In this document: positions 44,100 to 52,036 of the stretch, piece after piece
Position numbering within the stretch: position 1 is the stretch's first letter
Layout: each line of letters begins with the position of its first letter
NCBI RefSeq assembly: GCF_900236475.1
Contig: NZ_LT963352.1
Location: forward strand, 5,894,001-5,958,000
Reading direction: 5' to 3'
DNA length: 64,000 nt
Source of the DNA: Streptomyces chartreusis NRRL 3882
GTDB lineage: Bacteria; Actinomycetota; Actinomycetes; Streptomycetales; Streptomycetaceae
Made by a program: the position numbers and the translations under genes
The notes under the pieces: generated by a model
Told to the model about the DNA's origin: nothing
What the model saw: the letters and a program-made list of their open reading frames with translations, nothing else
The model's database searches: none

Positions 44100-44138
44100 T
44101 CAGCAACAGAGGGTGCGACAGCTCGTGAACGGGCTCAT
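44100..44138 (-). CDS. Cysteine-rich leader peptide (uORF) of the ssu operon
   Basis: A 12-codon ORF, MSPFTSCRTLCC, ending in Cys-Cys-stop, 138 nt upstream of ssuA. Three of twelve codons are cysteine, all TGT/TGC. A -10-like AACATC lies 6 nt upstream of the ATG, so the transcript could begin at or next to the start codon (leaderless). This matches the polycysteine, cysteine-responsive attenuator ORFs known from mycobacteria, placed here before a sulfur-scavenging operon. No Shine-Dalgarno sequence is visible. Confidence 0.65.
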   Translation of the reverse strand: MSPFTSCRTLCC

Positions 44139-44144
44139 GAACAG

Positions 44145-44175
44145 GATGTTCCTGGTCGGCGGTCGGACCTGTCAA
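44145..44175 (-). promoter_or_regulatory. Promoter of the ssu operon
   Basis: TTGACA (minus strand, 44175-44170) and AACATC (44150-44145) are 19 bp apart. Transcription would start at about 44138, the A of the leader ATG. The spacer is slightly long, so this is tentative. Confidence 0.5.
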
Positions 44176-44192
44176 CATTCCGAATTTCTGAA

Positions 44193-45392
44193 TTAAATAG
44201 CCTCAGGTGACGCGGCCAGCGGATCTCGATAGAGCACGTCGAGCGCCACCGCGCCGCCCGCCACGGCCAGCACGGAATCCGGGAAACTGATCGGCGTGAC
44301 GGTCGCGGCACGGTCGGATCCGAGCTCTTCCCGCAACGCGCCCAGACAGTCCTCCCGGTGCATGATCCCGATCTCCGTCACGACCACGCGCTCCGGATTG
44401 AGCACATCGAGCAGCAGACCCACCGCACGCCCGGCCCGCCGCGACCGCTCCACCAGGAGGCGTACGGCCACCGGGTCACCGGTCGCCGCCGCACCGACCA
44501 CGTGCATCGGGTTCACCCCGTCGACGATCCCCGCCTCACGGGCCCGCCGGCACAGGGTCCGCTCGCTCAACTCGGCCTGGAGGCAGCCCACTCGTCCGCA
44601 GTCGCAGGGCTCCGTACCGCCCGGCACCGGCAGATGGGCGATGGCCCCGGCCTGGGAGCGCGGCCCGTGGTGCACCTCGTCGTTGGTGGCGAACGCCGCG
44701 TCGACCACGTTGCCCGCGAACAGGTGCAGCACACTGCGGCTGCCCCGTGCCCCGCCGAACAGGCGCTCCGCGTTGACCAGCGCCCGCGCGTGCCCGTCCA
44801 CATGGACCGGCAGCCCGGTGTGCGCACCGAGCAGCTCCCGCACCGGCACCTCGCGCCAGCCCAGCAGCGGATGCTCGGCGACGGTGCCCGAGTCCCGGTC
44901 CACCCAGCCGCCCGCCGCGAAACCGACGCCCAGCGGCCTGGTGCCGGGCGCCGCGTAGAGCAACGCCTCCAGCCCTTCCGCGGCCCGGGCCAGCACCTGC
45001 GCCGGCTCGGTGCCTTGGTGCTTCACCTCGTGCCGGGCCACCACCCGCCCGCGCAGATCCAGCAGCGCGACCGTGGTGAACGGCACCGCCACGTGCACTG
45101 AGCCGACCACGAACCGGGAGTCGTCCAGATCGACCGGCAGATGCGGCCGCCCCACGCCCTTGGAGCGTTGGAGCACGGCGGACTCGCGGATGAGCCCCAA
45201 CTCGGTGAACCGGGCGCAGTAGTCGGTCACCGACGCCGGCGACAGACCGGTCAGCCGGGCGATGGTGCTGCGCGCGACCGGTCCGTGCTCCAGCACGGAC
45301 CGCAGGACGACACTGGCGCTGGTGCGGCGCCGGTCGCTGTCGGCGACACGGGGGATGGGGGACGTCCGAAGGGGAGCCGCGGTACGGGGCAT
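44193..45392 (-). CDS. ROK-family transcriptional regulator
   Basis: A 399-residue ROK protein with an N-terminal winged helix (about residues 25-70: PVARSTIARLTGLSPASVTD) and a C-terminal ROK fold carrying the zinc motif CDCGRVGCLQAELS. The kinase phosphate loop is degenerate (VVGSVHVAVPFTTVALLD instead of DxGxT), so it should be a regulator. ATG 45392 has CAGGAAG upstream; the longer frame crosses the second leader ORF. It ends 18 nt before the ssu promoter and lies on the same strand. The effector is probably a small metabolite. Confidence 0.85.
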   Translation of the reverse strand: MPRTAAPLRTSPIPRVADSDRRRTSASVVLRSVLEHGPVARSTIARLTGLSPASVTDYCARFTELGLIRESAVLQRSKGVGRPHLPVDLDDSRFVVGSVHVAVPFTTVALLDLRGRVVARHEVKHQGTEPAQVLARAAEGLEALLYAAPGTRPLGVGFAAGGWVDRDSGTVAEHPLLGWREVPVRELLGAHTGLPVHVDGHARALVNAERLFGGARGSRSVLHLFAGNVVDAAFATNDEVHHGPRSQAGAIAHLPVPGGTEPCDCGRVGCLQAELSERTLCRRAREAGIVDGVNPMHVVGAAATGDPVAVRLLVERSRRAGRAVGLLLDVLNPERVVVTEIGIMHREDCLGALREELGSDRAATVTPISFPDSVLAVAGGAVALDVLYRDPLAASPEAI

Positions 45393-45462
45393 GGGAATCT
45401 TCCTGGGGCCGGTCCGACACTGCGCCGTCTCGATCGGCGGGCCGGATCCGCTCCGCCCCGCC

Positions 45463-45549
45463 TCACACCGGGCGGCGACAGGTGGCCGTGCCCTGGCGCC
45501 GCAGGTCGACGTAGCGACGCGACGAGAAGTACCGGGCCTGGGCAACCAT
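45463..45549 (-). CDS. Putative cysteine leader peptide upstream of the ROK gene
   Basis: A 28-codon ORF containing RRYVDLRRQGTATCRR, 70 nt upstream of the ROK regulator. The R-R/H-x-V-D-L-x-R-x-x-x-A-x-C-R pattern resembles the 'putative leader peptide' family found before sulfur-metabolism genes in streptomycetes (from memory). A TAGCGT -10-like box lies 7 nt upstream of the ATG, allowing a leaderless start. No ribosome-binding site is visible. Confidence 0.55.
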   Translation of the reverse strand: MVAQARYFSSRRYVDLRRQGTATCRRPV

Positions 45550-45556
45550 GCCTGCG

Positions 45557-45562
45557 ACGCTA
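45557..45562 (-). promoter_or_regulatory. -10 element of the ROK transcript
   Basis: TAGCGT on the minus strand, 7 nt before the leader ATG. No clear -35 element is seen. Confidence 0.35.
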
Positions 45563-45843
45563 GCAAAACGGTCCCGGACTGCCCAGACGGCGACCGACGG
45601 GCGAGACGGCGGGCACGCCGCCTTTGGTGGGACTCCACAGATGCCCCTCGGACCGGCTCCCGTGTCCCAGGCCACCCCATCACCGTGACTGGCATCACGA
45701 CGTGCTCGGTGTAGCCCCCACCCTTTGTGCGGAGCCGACCAACAGCCGGTTCACGCCTTTGTCGAGCACTGACGGTGATCAGGGCGAGCACGCTGGGATA
45801 GCGTCACGGTGTCCCGACCGGCCCTCACCCTCGCGGAGTCCCC

Positions 45844-46425
45844 ATGAGCACCGCTGCCGCCACACCCGTCCGCACCGGACAGGTCCTCGCCGACCTGCTC
45901 CCCGCCTCCCGTGTCCGGGACGCGGCCCTCGTGCTCGGCGGCGCCGCGCTCACCGGCCTCGCCGCACAGGTCTCGGTGCCCGTGCCCGGTTCCCCGGTGC
46001 CGGTGACCGGCCAGACCTTCGCCGCGCTGCTCGTCGGCACGTCCCTCGGTGCCGGCCGCGGCTTCCTCGCGCTGGCGCTGTACGCCGTGGCCGGCCTCGC
46101 CGGCGTGCCGTGGTTCGCGTCCGGCACCTCCGGCGTCGCGCCGTCCTTCGGCTACATCCTCGGCATGATCCTGGCCTCCACCGTGGTGGGCGCCCTGGCC
46201 CGCCGTGGCGCCGACCGCTCGATGCTGCGCATGGCCGGCACGATGCTCGTGGGCGAGGCCATCATCTACGCCGTCGGTGTGCCCTACCTGGCCCTCGCCA
46301 CCGGCATGTCCGCCACCGCCGCGATCGCGGCCGGCCTCACGCCGTTCCTGATCGGCGACGCCCTGAAGGCGGCGCTGGCGATGGGCGTACTGCCGACCGC
46401 CTGGAAGTTCGCGAACAAGAGCTGA
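45844..46425 (+). CDS. bioY: Biotin transporter BioY (ECF S component)
   Basis: A 193-residue integral membrane protein with about six helices. BioY signature segments are GAALTGLAAQVSVPVPGSPV, PVTGQTFAALLVGTSLG and FGYILGMILASTVVG. It captures biotin, alone or with the shared ECF energy module encoded elsewhere. ATG 45844 has GCGGAG upstream. No bio biosynthesis gene or ECF ATPase is adjacent. It is divergent from the ROK unit and ends at a strong terminator. Confidence 0.92.
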   Translation: MSTAAATPVRTGQVLADLLPASRVRDAALVLGGAALTGLAAQVSVPVPGSPVPVTGQTFAALLVGTSLGAGRGFLALALYAVAGLAGVPWFASGTSGVAPSFGYILGMILASTVVGALARRGADRSMLRMAGTMLVGEAIIYAVGVPYLALATGMSATAAIAAGLTPFLIGDALKAALAMGVLPTAWKFANKS

Positions 46426-46463
46426 CCTCAGGCATCGAACAAGAGCTGATCTGAGCAGTACCG

Positions 46464-46503
46464 AGAGGCCCGCCGGGACCCGATGTCCCCGGCGGGCCTC
46501 TCC
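46464..46503. terminator. Hairpin terminator
   Basis: GAGAGGCCCGCCGGG (46464-46478) and CCCGGCGGGCCTCTC (46489-46503), 15-bp stem, after bioY and before the convergent surface-protein gene. Confidence 0.8.
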
Positions 46504-46533
46504 GCGTGCGCAACGGCGCGGCAGGGGGCCCAT

Positions 46534-47259
46534 TCAGCCCTCCTGACCCCCCGGCCGCCGCCGCTGGGACCACCACATCCCGGCCGCGCCCGCCGCGAGC
46601 AACGACGCACCGGCCGCTCCCAGCGGCAGCAGATCACGGGCCGGACCGGTCTTCGGCAGCTCCTTGCCGCCCGGGCCCGCCGGCTCGTTGTCGGTGCCGA
46701 GCAGCAGCGGCGTGGCCGGGGCGTCCGGCGACGGGTTGCTCGTGCCGAACGGCACCGGCCCCTGCTGCCAGAAGGTCTTCTTCCCGTCGCTCGTCTGCAC
46801 CGGCAGGCAGATCTTCCCGGTCTTGCCGAGGTCGAACGTCGCATCCACGGCGTACGACTTCGACCGACCGGCCGCGAGATTGTCGATGGGGCAGCTGAAA
46901 CCGCTGTTCGAACCCTCCGGAAGATTGTTCTCGGCCAGCGCGGAACACCCCTGGACGTTCTTGACGACAAGCCCGTCGAAACCCACGACCAATAGCTGGA
47001 TCTTCCCGCTGTCCTGGTTTCCCTCGTTCTTCACCGTGGCGGTAAGCGCTGTCCTTTCCGAGTCGTTGTCGACCGAGATCTTCTCGGGCAGCCGCGTGGT
47101 CAGCTTCACCCCCGCCGGTGCCTCGTCAACGACCTTTCCCCCCTTGCTGCTCGCGGGCCCTTCGTCTTCCGCGCCGGCCGTTCCGGAAAGGATCAGCACC
47201 GCCGAGAAGGATGCTGCTACCAGCGATCCCGCGACCACCGCCGTGCGACGAGAACTCAT
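46534..47259 (-). CDS. LPXTG-anchored secreted protein
   Basis: A 241-residue surface protein: N-terminal signal peptide ending SGTAGA-ED (about residue 30), a beta-rich ectodomain with two cysteine-containing segments (VQGCSALAE and FSCPIDN), and a sorting signal LPKTG (about 200) followed by a hydrophobic span and the positive tail WWSQRRRPGG. A sortase should attach it to peptidoglycan. It is divergent from the Ser/Thr kinase gene across about 200 bp. The ectodomain family is not recognised. Confidence 0.85.
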   Translation of the reverse strand: MSSRRTAVVAGSLVAASFSAVLILSGTAGAEDEGPASSKGGKVVDEAPAGVKLTTRLPEKISVDNDSERTALTATVKNEGNQDSGKIQLLVVGFDGLVVKNVQGCSALAENNLPEGSNSGFSCPIDNLAAGRSKSYAVDATFDLGKTGKICLPVQTSDGKKTFWQQGPVPFGTSNPSPDAPATPLLLGTDNEPAGPGGKELPKTGPARDLLPLGAAGASLLAAGAAGMWWSQRRRPGGQEG

Positions 47260-47466
47260 GTTCGCCCCCCTTTGCGTCCCCCTGGACTGCCCTGGACTGC
47301 ACCAGAATTCGCAGTACTGAAAGAGCTACCACAAGATTTCCCGGCACTATCCTGGTACGGCACGAAGTGTGACCGTTGTGTTTCACTGGAGTCGGTCGCG
47401 GCGTCGTGGAGGGGGTGCAGCGGATTGCCGGGGAATGCGAACATCGGCGGTGTTCCAGGGATATTG

Positions 47467-49473
47467 GTGACGGGGCGCTATCGGCTGGTCGAAAGTATCG
47501 GTCAGGGGGGAATGGGGCGGGTGTGGCGAGCCGCCGATGAAATACTCGACCGGCAGGTCGCCGTCAAGGAAATGCGTATCGACGGCCTCGACGCGGAGGA
47601 CAGCAGGACGCGCCGCGAACGCACCCTGCGCGAGGCCAGGGCCACGGCCCGGATCGACCATCCCAACGTCGTACGGGTCTACGACGTGGTCGACGAAGGC
47701 GAACGCCTGTGGATCGTCATGGAGTTGGTCGCGGGCCGCTCCCTCGAACGGATCCTCGCGGAGGAGGGCCCACTGGGCCCCCGCGACACGGCCCGGATCG
47801 GGCTCGGACTGGTCGCGGCGCTACGGCAGGTCCACGCGCGGGGAGTACTGCACCGGGACATCAAGCCGGGCAACGTGCTGGTGGAGAACGGGAGCGGGCC
47901 GGCCGGACCGGCACGCGGCACCGCCGAGTGGCGCGTCGTCCTCACGGACTTCGGCATCGCCGCGATCCAGGACGCCAAGGCGCTCACCATGGTCGGCATG
48001 CTGGTCGGCTCGCCCGACTACATGGCCCCCGAGCGCATCTCCGGCCGCCCGCAGGGCCCGCCGTCCGACGTCTGGTCCCTCGGCGCGACCCTCTGCGCGG
48101 CCCTGGGCGGCCGTTCCCCCTTCGCCCGCGACACCACGCTGGCGACCCTGCACGCGGTCCTGTACGAGGAGCCCGAACTCCCCGCCGCGTCCGGTCCGTT
48201 GCGCGACATCCTGACGTCCCTGCTGGAGAAGGACCCGGCGGTCCGCCCGGGCCTGGAGGAACTGGAAGCGGCCTTGGAACCGGTCGCGTTCCCGGCGCCG
48301 ACGCCTACGGTGTCGGTGGGAGCGGGTCCGGAACGGCGGGAGCGGACGAGGGAGTTGCAGGAGCCGCCGGAGCCGGACCCGGACCCGGACCCGGGCCCGG
48401 AGCCGTCGGACGCGGAGCCGGTGTCGGATTCGGCCCCCGCTCAGGATCCTGCCGCGATGCCGGGCCGACAGCCGGAAACCGAGCCCGATCCGAAACCGGA
48501 ACCACACAAGCACCCTGAGCCGGACGAAAACCCCGCCCCGGAACCGGACCCACGGACATCGGCCCCGTCCTCACCCCCGCCGCGCGGGCGGCCAACTCCA
48601 AGGGACCCCCGTCACCCCGCGCCCACACCCACGGCGAAGACCCAGCCGGACAAGGCCGGTCGGCCAACCCCCGCCGTCACCACCACCACCCCTGCGCCCC
48701 ACGCCACCACGACCACTCCCCGCCCGGCCCCCGTCTCCCTCACCCGGGCGCAGGCGGCGACGGAGTGCCGCCCCCGCCCCGCCCCGGCCCCCACCGCGAT
48801 GCCACCGGGCGAACTCCCCGGCCCCGCCACACCGGCCGCGGCCCGCCCCCGCGCCGGCCACCGCCGTACGATGCTCGCCGCAGCGGCGGCCACGGTCGCG
48901 ACGGTCGGTGCCGTCGTGGGCATCGTGCTGGCGACGTCGTCCGGCTCATCGGGCGACGACGCCCCCCGCGCAGGCTCCTCGGCCTCCGCCCCACCCACCA
49001 CAGCCCCCGCCCCCGACTCCACCGTAGAAGGCACATCCAGGCCGCAGAGCCTGCCACCGGGCGCGCACCGGGAGGCCGGAGGATTCGCCTGGGCGACGCC
49101 CGACGGCTGGCGGCGCGACGTGAAGACCGGCGCGGAGGTGCACTACACCTCCCCGGACGGCACGCAGGAACTGGTCGGCAAGTCGTCCCTGGCCCGCGGT
49201 GACCTGCTGGAGACGTGGCGGACCTCGGAGCGCAACGCCCACCAGGGCGAGGACTACCGCAAGGTCCGACTGGAGGAGACGACGTTCCGCGGCCACCCGG
49301 CGGTGGTCTGGGAGTACACGTTCACGCTGAAGGGCGTCCACTGGCACGCCCGCCTGCTCGGCTTCAACGTGGACGGCAAGTCGTACCAGGTCAACACCTG
49401 GTACGACTCCGGCATCGAACCGGAGGCCCTCCGCACGTACGAGAAGGTCAAGGACAGCTTCACGGTGCTGTAG
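47467..49473 (+). CDS. PASTA-less membrane Ser/Thr protein kinase
   Basis: A 668-residue eukaryotic-type kinase. The kinase domain (about 1-275) has glycine loop GQGGMGRVW, Lys34, HRD (129-131) and DFG (161-163), all intact, so it should be active. A 190-residue Pro/Glu-rich linker follows, then one membrane helix (about 469-490) and a 150-residue extracellular domain with TPDGWRRDVKTGAEVHYTSP. GTG 47467 has AGGGA at the right distance; the upstream frame is unsupported. The external domain is not PASTA and is unidentified; it may sense wall or secreted ligands. Divergent from the LPXTG protein. Confidence 0.9.
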   Translation: MTGRYRLVESIGQGGMGRVWRAADEILDRQVAVKEMRIDGLDAEDSRTRRERTLREARATARIDHPNVVRVYDVVDEGERLWIVMELVAGRSLERILAEEGPLGPRDTARIGLGLVAALRQVHARGVLHRDIKPGNVLVENGSGPAGPARGTAEWRVVLTDFGIAAIQDAKALTMVGMLVGSPDYMAPERISGRPQGPPSDVWSLGATLCAALGGRSPFARDTTLATLHAVLYEEPELPAASGPLRDILTSLLEKDPAVRPGLEELEAALEPVAFPAPTPTVSVGAGPERRERTRELQEPPEPDPDPDPGPEPSDAEPVSDSAPAQDPAAMPGRQPETEPDPKPEPHKHPEPDENPAPEPDPRTSAPSSPPPRGRPTPRDPRHPAPTPTAKTQPDKAGRPTPAVTTTTPAPHATTTTPRPAPVSLTRAQAATECRPRPAPAPTAMPPGELPGPATPAAARPRAGHRRTMLAAAAATVATVGAVVGIVLATSSGSSGDDAPRAGSSASAPPTTAPAPDSTVEGTSRPQSLPPGAHREAGGFAWATPDGWRRDVKTGAEVHYTSPDGTQELVGKSSLARGDLLETWRTSERNAHQGEDYRKVRLEETTFRGHPAVVWEYTFTLKGVHWHARLLGFNVDGKSYQVNTWYDSGIEPEALRTYEKVKDSFTVL

Positions 49474-49486
49474 GCAACGGAAAAGG

Positions 49487-49511
49487 GCCCCCGTTCACCC
49501 TGAACGGGGGC
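49487..49511. terminator. Hairpin terminator
   Basis: GCCCCCGTTCA-CCC-TGAACGGGGGC, between convergent kinase and permease stops; it has an A-run upstream and can act in both directions. Confidence 0.75.
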
Positions 49512-49530
49512 ACCTCACCGGAAGGGCCGG

Positions 49531-51039
49531 TCAGCCGGCCGAGACCTCGTCCCGCCGGTCGTCCTGCGCCTGGGCCTGCGAGTCCGCCTGCGCGGCTGCT
49601 GCGGCGGCCCGCCGTCCCCCGAGGACCTTCTCCTTCACGAAGGCGACGACGAGGACGAGCGCCGCGACGAGCAGCGACAGCAACATGGTCTCGCGTCCGT
49701 CGTGTTCGGTGTCGGTGAGCATGTAACCGAGGATGAACACGATCAGGGCGGCCGTCGCCCAGGTCAGGTACGGGTACAGCCACATCTTCACGACGAGCTT
49801 CTCCGGCGCCTCGGCCTGGATGATCTTCCGCATCCGCAGCTGGGAGAAGCAGATCACCAGCCACACGAACAGGGCGACCGCGCCGCTGGAGTTCACGAGG
49901 AAGAGGAAGACGGAGTCCGGGAACTTGTAGTTGAAGAACACGGCGACGAAGCCGAAGGCGACGGACGCGAGGATCGCCGTCCGCGGCACGCCGTTGGCGG
50001 TCGTGCGGGCGAAGGACTTCGGCGCGTCGCCGCGCTGGCCGAGCGAGAAGGCCATGCGGGAAGCGGTGTAGAGGCCGGAGTTGAGACAGGACAGCACCGA
50101 GGTCAGCACGATGAAGTTCATGATCTGGCCGGCGTGCGGAATGCCGAGGGAGTCGAGCGCGGCGACGTACGAGCCGTCCTTGGTGATGGACTTGCTGTCC
50201 CACGGCAGCAGGGACACCACGACGAAGATCGAGCCGAGGTAGAAGACGGCGACGCGCCAGATGATGCTGTTGGTGGCCTTGGTGACGGCCTGCCGCGGGT
50301 TCTCGGACTCGCCGGCGGCCAGGGTGGCGATCTCGCTGCCCATGAAGGAGAAGACGACGAGCAGCACACCGGTGAGGATCGCCCCGGCACCGTGGGGCAG
50401 GAAGCCCCCGTGCTCGGTGAGGTTGCTCAGCCCGGCCTGCTCACTGTCCACGCCCGGCAGGAGCCCGAAGACGGCCAGACCGCCGATGACGATGAACGCG
50501 GCGATCGCGACCACCTTGATCCCGGCGAACCAGAACTCGAACTCTCCGTACGACCCGACGGAGACGAGGTTGGTGGCGGTGAGCACCAGCATCACGATCA
50601 GGGCCCAGGCCCACTGCGGCACGGCCGGTATCCACCCCTCCAGGATCACCGCACCGGCGGTCGCCTCGACCGCCAGCACGACCACCCAGAAGAACCAGTA
50701 CAGCCAGCCGATGGAGAAACCGGCCCAGGACCCGAGCGCCCGGTCGGCGTGCGCGGAGAAGGAACCGGAGGTCGGGTTGGCGGCCGACATCTCACCGAGC
50801 ATCCGCATCACCAGCACGACGAGCGTGCCGACGAGGGCGTACGACAGCAGGATGCCGGGCCCGGCGGTGGCGATACCGGAGCTGGACCCGACGAACAGGC
50901 CCGCCCCGATGACGCCACCGATGGCGATCATCGACAGATGCCTGCTCTTGAGCCCGGCCTGGAGCCCGGAGCCGTCACCGGGGTCGCCGGGCCCTCCGGG
51001 TTCGTGTCCTGTCGTCTTGAGAGTCGGCTGCGAGGTCAT
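49531..51039 (-). CDS. Amino-acid permease (APC superfamily), GABA-permease-like
   Basis: A 502-residue APC permease with about twelve helices; the N-terminal HLSMIAIGGVIGAGLFVGSS and FSAHADRALGSWAGFSIGW are characteristic of the GabP/ProY/AroP group. It is similar to the permease at 37561-38943 but longer, with a 27-residue hydrophilic N-terminus and an Ala/Gln-rich tail. ATG 51039 follows AAAGGAAA. Substrate unknown. It is divergent from rpiB across 276 bp. Confidence 0.9.
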   Translation of the reverse strand: MTSQPTLKTTGHEPGGPGDPGDGSGLQAGLKSRHLSMIAIGGVIGAGLFVGSSSGIATAGPGILLSYALVGTLVVLVMRMLGEMSAANPTSGSFSAHADRALGSWAGFSIGWLYWFFWVVVLAVEATAGAVILEGWIPAVPQWAWALIVMLVLTATNLVSVGSYGEFEFWFAGIKVVAIAAFIVIGGLAVFGLLPGVDSEQAGLSNLTEHGGFLPHGAGAILTGVLLVVFSFMGSEIATLAAGESENPRQAVTKATNSIIWRVAVFYLGSIFVVVSLLPWDSKSITKDGSYVAALDSLGIPHAGQIMNFIVLTSVLSCLNSGLYTASRMAFSLGQRGDAPKSFARTTANGVPRTAILASVAFGFVAVFFNYKFPDSVFLFLVNSSGAVALFVWLVICFSQLRMRKIIQAEAPEKLVVKMWLYPYLTWATAALIVFILGYMLTDTEHDGRETMLLSLLVAALVLVVAFVKEKVLGGRRAAAAAAQADSQAQAQDDRRDEVSAG

Positions 51040-51315
51040 GGAACGGATTTCCTTTGCGCCGGGGAGCTGTTTTCCGTACGGACCGCCGGAGCTGCACGAA
51101 CGGGGTGTGTCGCGGCACGGCGGCGTACAGGGGCTCATACGAGCGGTGTACGAGCCGGTCCAGTGAATCGGAGGCGAACGATTAGGAGAACCTTTGAATC
51201 CAGATTGTTACTTGAGGTTTTCCTGAGCTTCCGTAATGCGCCTCACACTCACGCCAAGTTTTCATGAGCGCCACCCCGCGCGCCTTCCCCGAAACACCCG
51301 TGTCACACTCGACCC

Positions 51316-51801
51316 ATGCGCGTGTACCTCGGCTCGGACCATGCGGGCTACGAACTCAAGAACCACCTCGTCGAGTGGCTGAAGGCGGCGGGTCACGACC
51401 CCGTCGACTGCGGCCCGCACATCTACGACGCCCAGGACGACTACCCGCCGTTCTGCCTCCGCGCCGCGGAGCGGACGGCCGCGGACACCGGCGCCCTCGG
51501 CATCGTCATCGGCGGCTCCGGCAACGGTGAGCAGATCGCCGCGAACAAGGTCAAGGGCGTCCGCGCGGCCCTCGCCTGGAGCGAGGAGACGGCGGCCCTC
51601 GGCCGCCAGCACAACAACGCCAACGTCATCGCCGTGGGCGCGCGCATGCACTCGCAGGACGAGGCGACGGCTTTCGTCGAGACGTTCCTCAACACGCCGT
51701 TCTCCGGTGACGAACGTCACATCCGCCGAATCGACATGCTCAACGCATACGAGTCAACGGGCGACCTCCCTCCCATCCCGCCCCACCACCCCCAGCAGTA
51801 G
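51316..51801 (+). CDS. rpiB: Ribose-5-phosphate isomerase B
   Basis: A 161-residue RpiB/LacAB-family isomerase interconverting ribose 5-phosphate and ribulose 5-phosphate. The N-terminal RVYLGSDHAGYELKNHL and the GIVIGGSGNGEQIAANKV loop (active-site region) are characteristic. In Actinobacteria the catalytic base is a glutamate in this loop (GEQ) rather than cysteine. It sits next to the Nei gene, the order I recall for Rv2465c-Rv2464c in M. tuberculosis. Confidence 0.93.
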   Translation: MRVYLGSDHAGYELKNHLVEWLKAAGHDPVDCGPHIYDAQDDYPPFCLRAAERTAADTGALGIVIGGSGNGEQIAANKVKGVRAALAWSEETAALGRQHNNANVIAVGARMHSQDEATAFVETFLNTPFSGDERHIRRIDMLNAYESTGDLPPIPPHHPQQ

Positions 51802-51869
51802 GCCCCTCACGCTCCGCCAGGTGGTTGAGCTGAGCAGCGTCCAGCTCACCCGGGCCTGAATGCCGGGTC

Positions 51870-51966
51870 GAAGGACTCAGCCCCGTGCGGGGTGCAGGGG
51901 CGAAGCCCGCGAGGGGTGCAGGGGACGCAGTCCCCGCCGGGGTCCGGGGCGGAGCCCCGAGGCTTT
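51870..51966. repeat. GC-rich hairpin repeat upstream of nei
   Basis: An intergenic block of near-identical modules: GGGGTGCAGGGG appears twice and GGGGTCCGGGG once, each adjacent to short inverted repeats such as GGGGACGCAGTCCCC and CGGGGCGGAGCCCCG. The pattern resembles dispersed repeats seen between streptomycete genes. It could fold into several hairpins in the rpiB-nei transcript. Confidence 0.6.
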
Positions 51967-52036
51967 TCGACTGAGCCCCTCGATGAACTGTTTCTGGCGG
52001 GCGGGTGGGCAAGGGCGACGATCACAGGAGAAACCC

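Noticed and set aside
44193..45791. Longer start of the ROK protein at 45791
   Set aside because: It would read through the second leader ORF and promoter; the first 133 residues show no domain.
47272..47466. N-terminal extension of the Ser/Thr kinase
   Set aside because: No plausible ribosome site at 47272; AGGGA at the correct distance favours GTG 47467, and kinase homology starts there.
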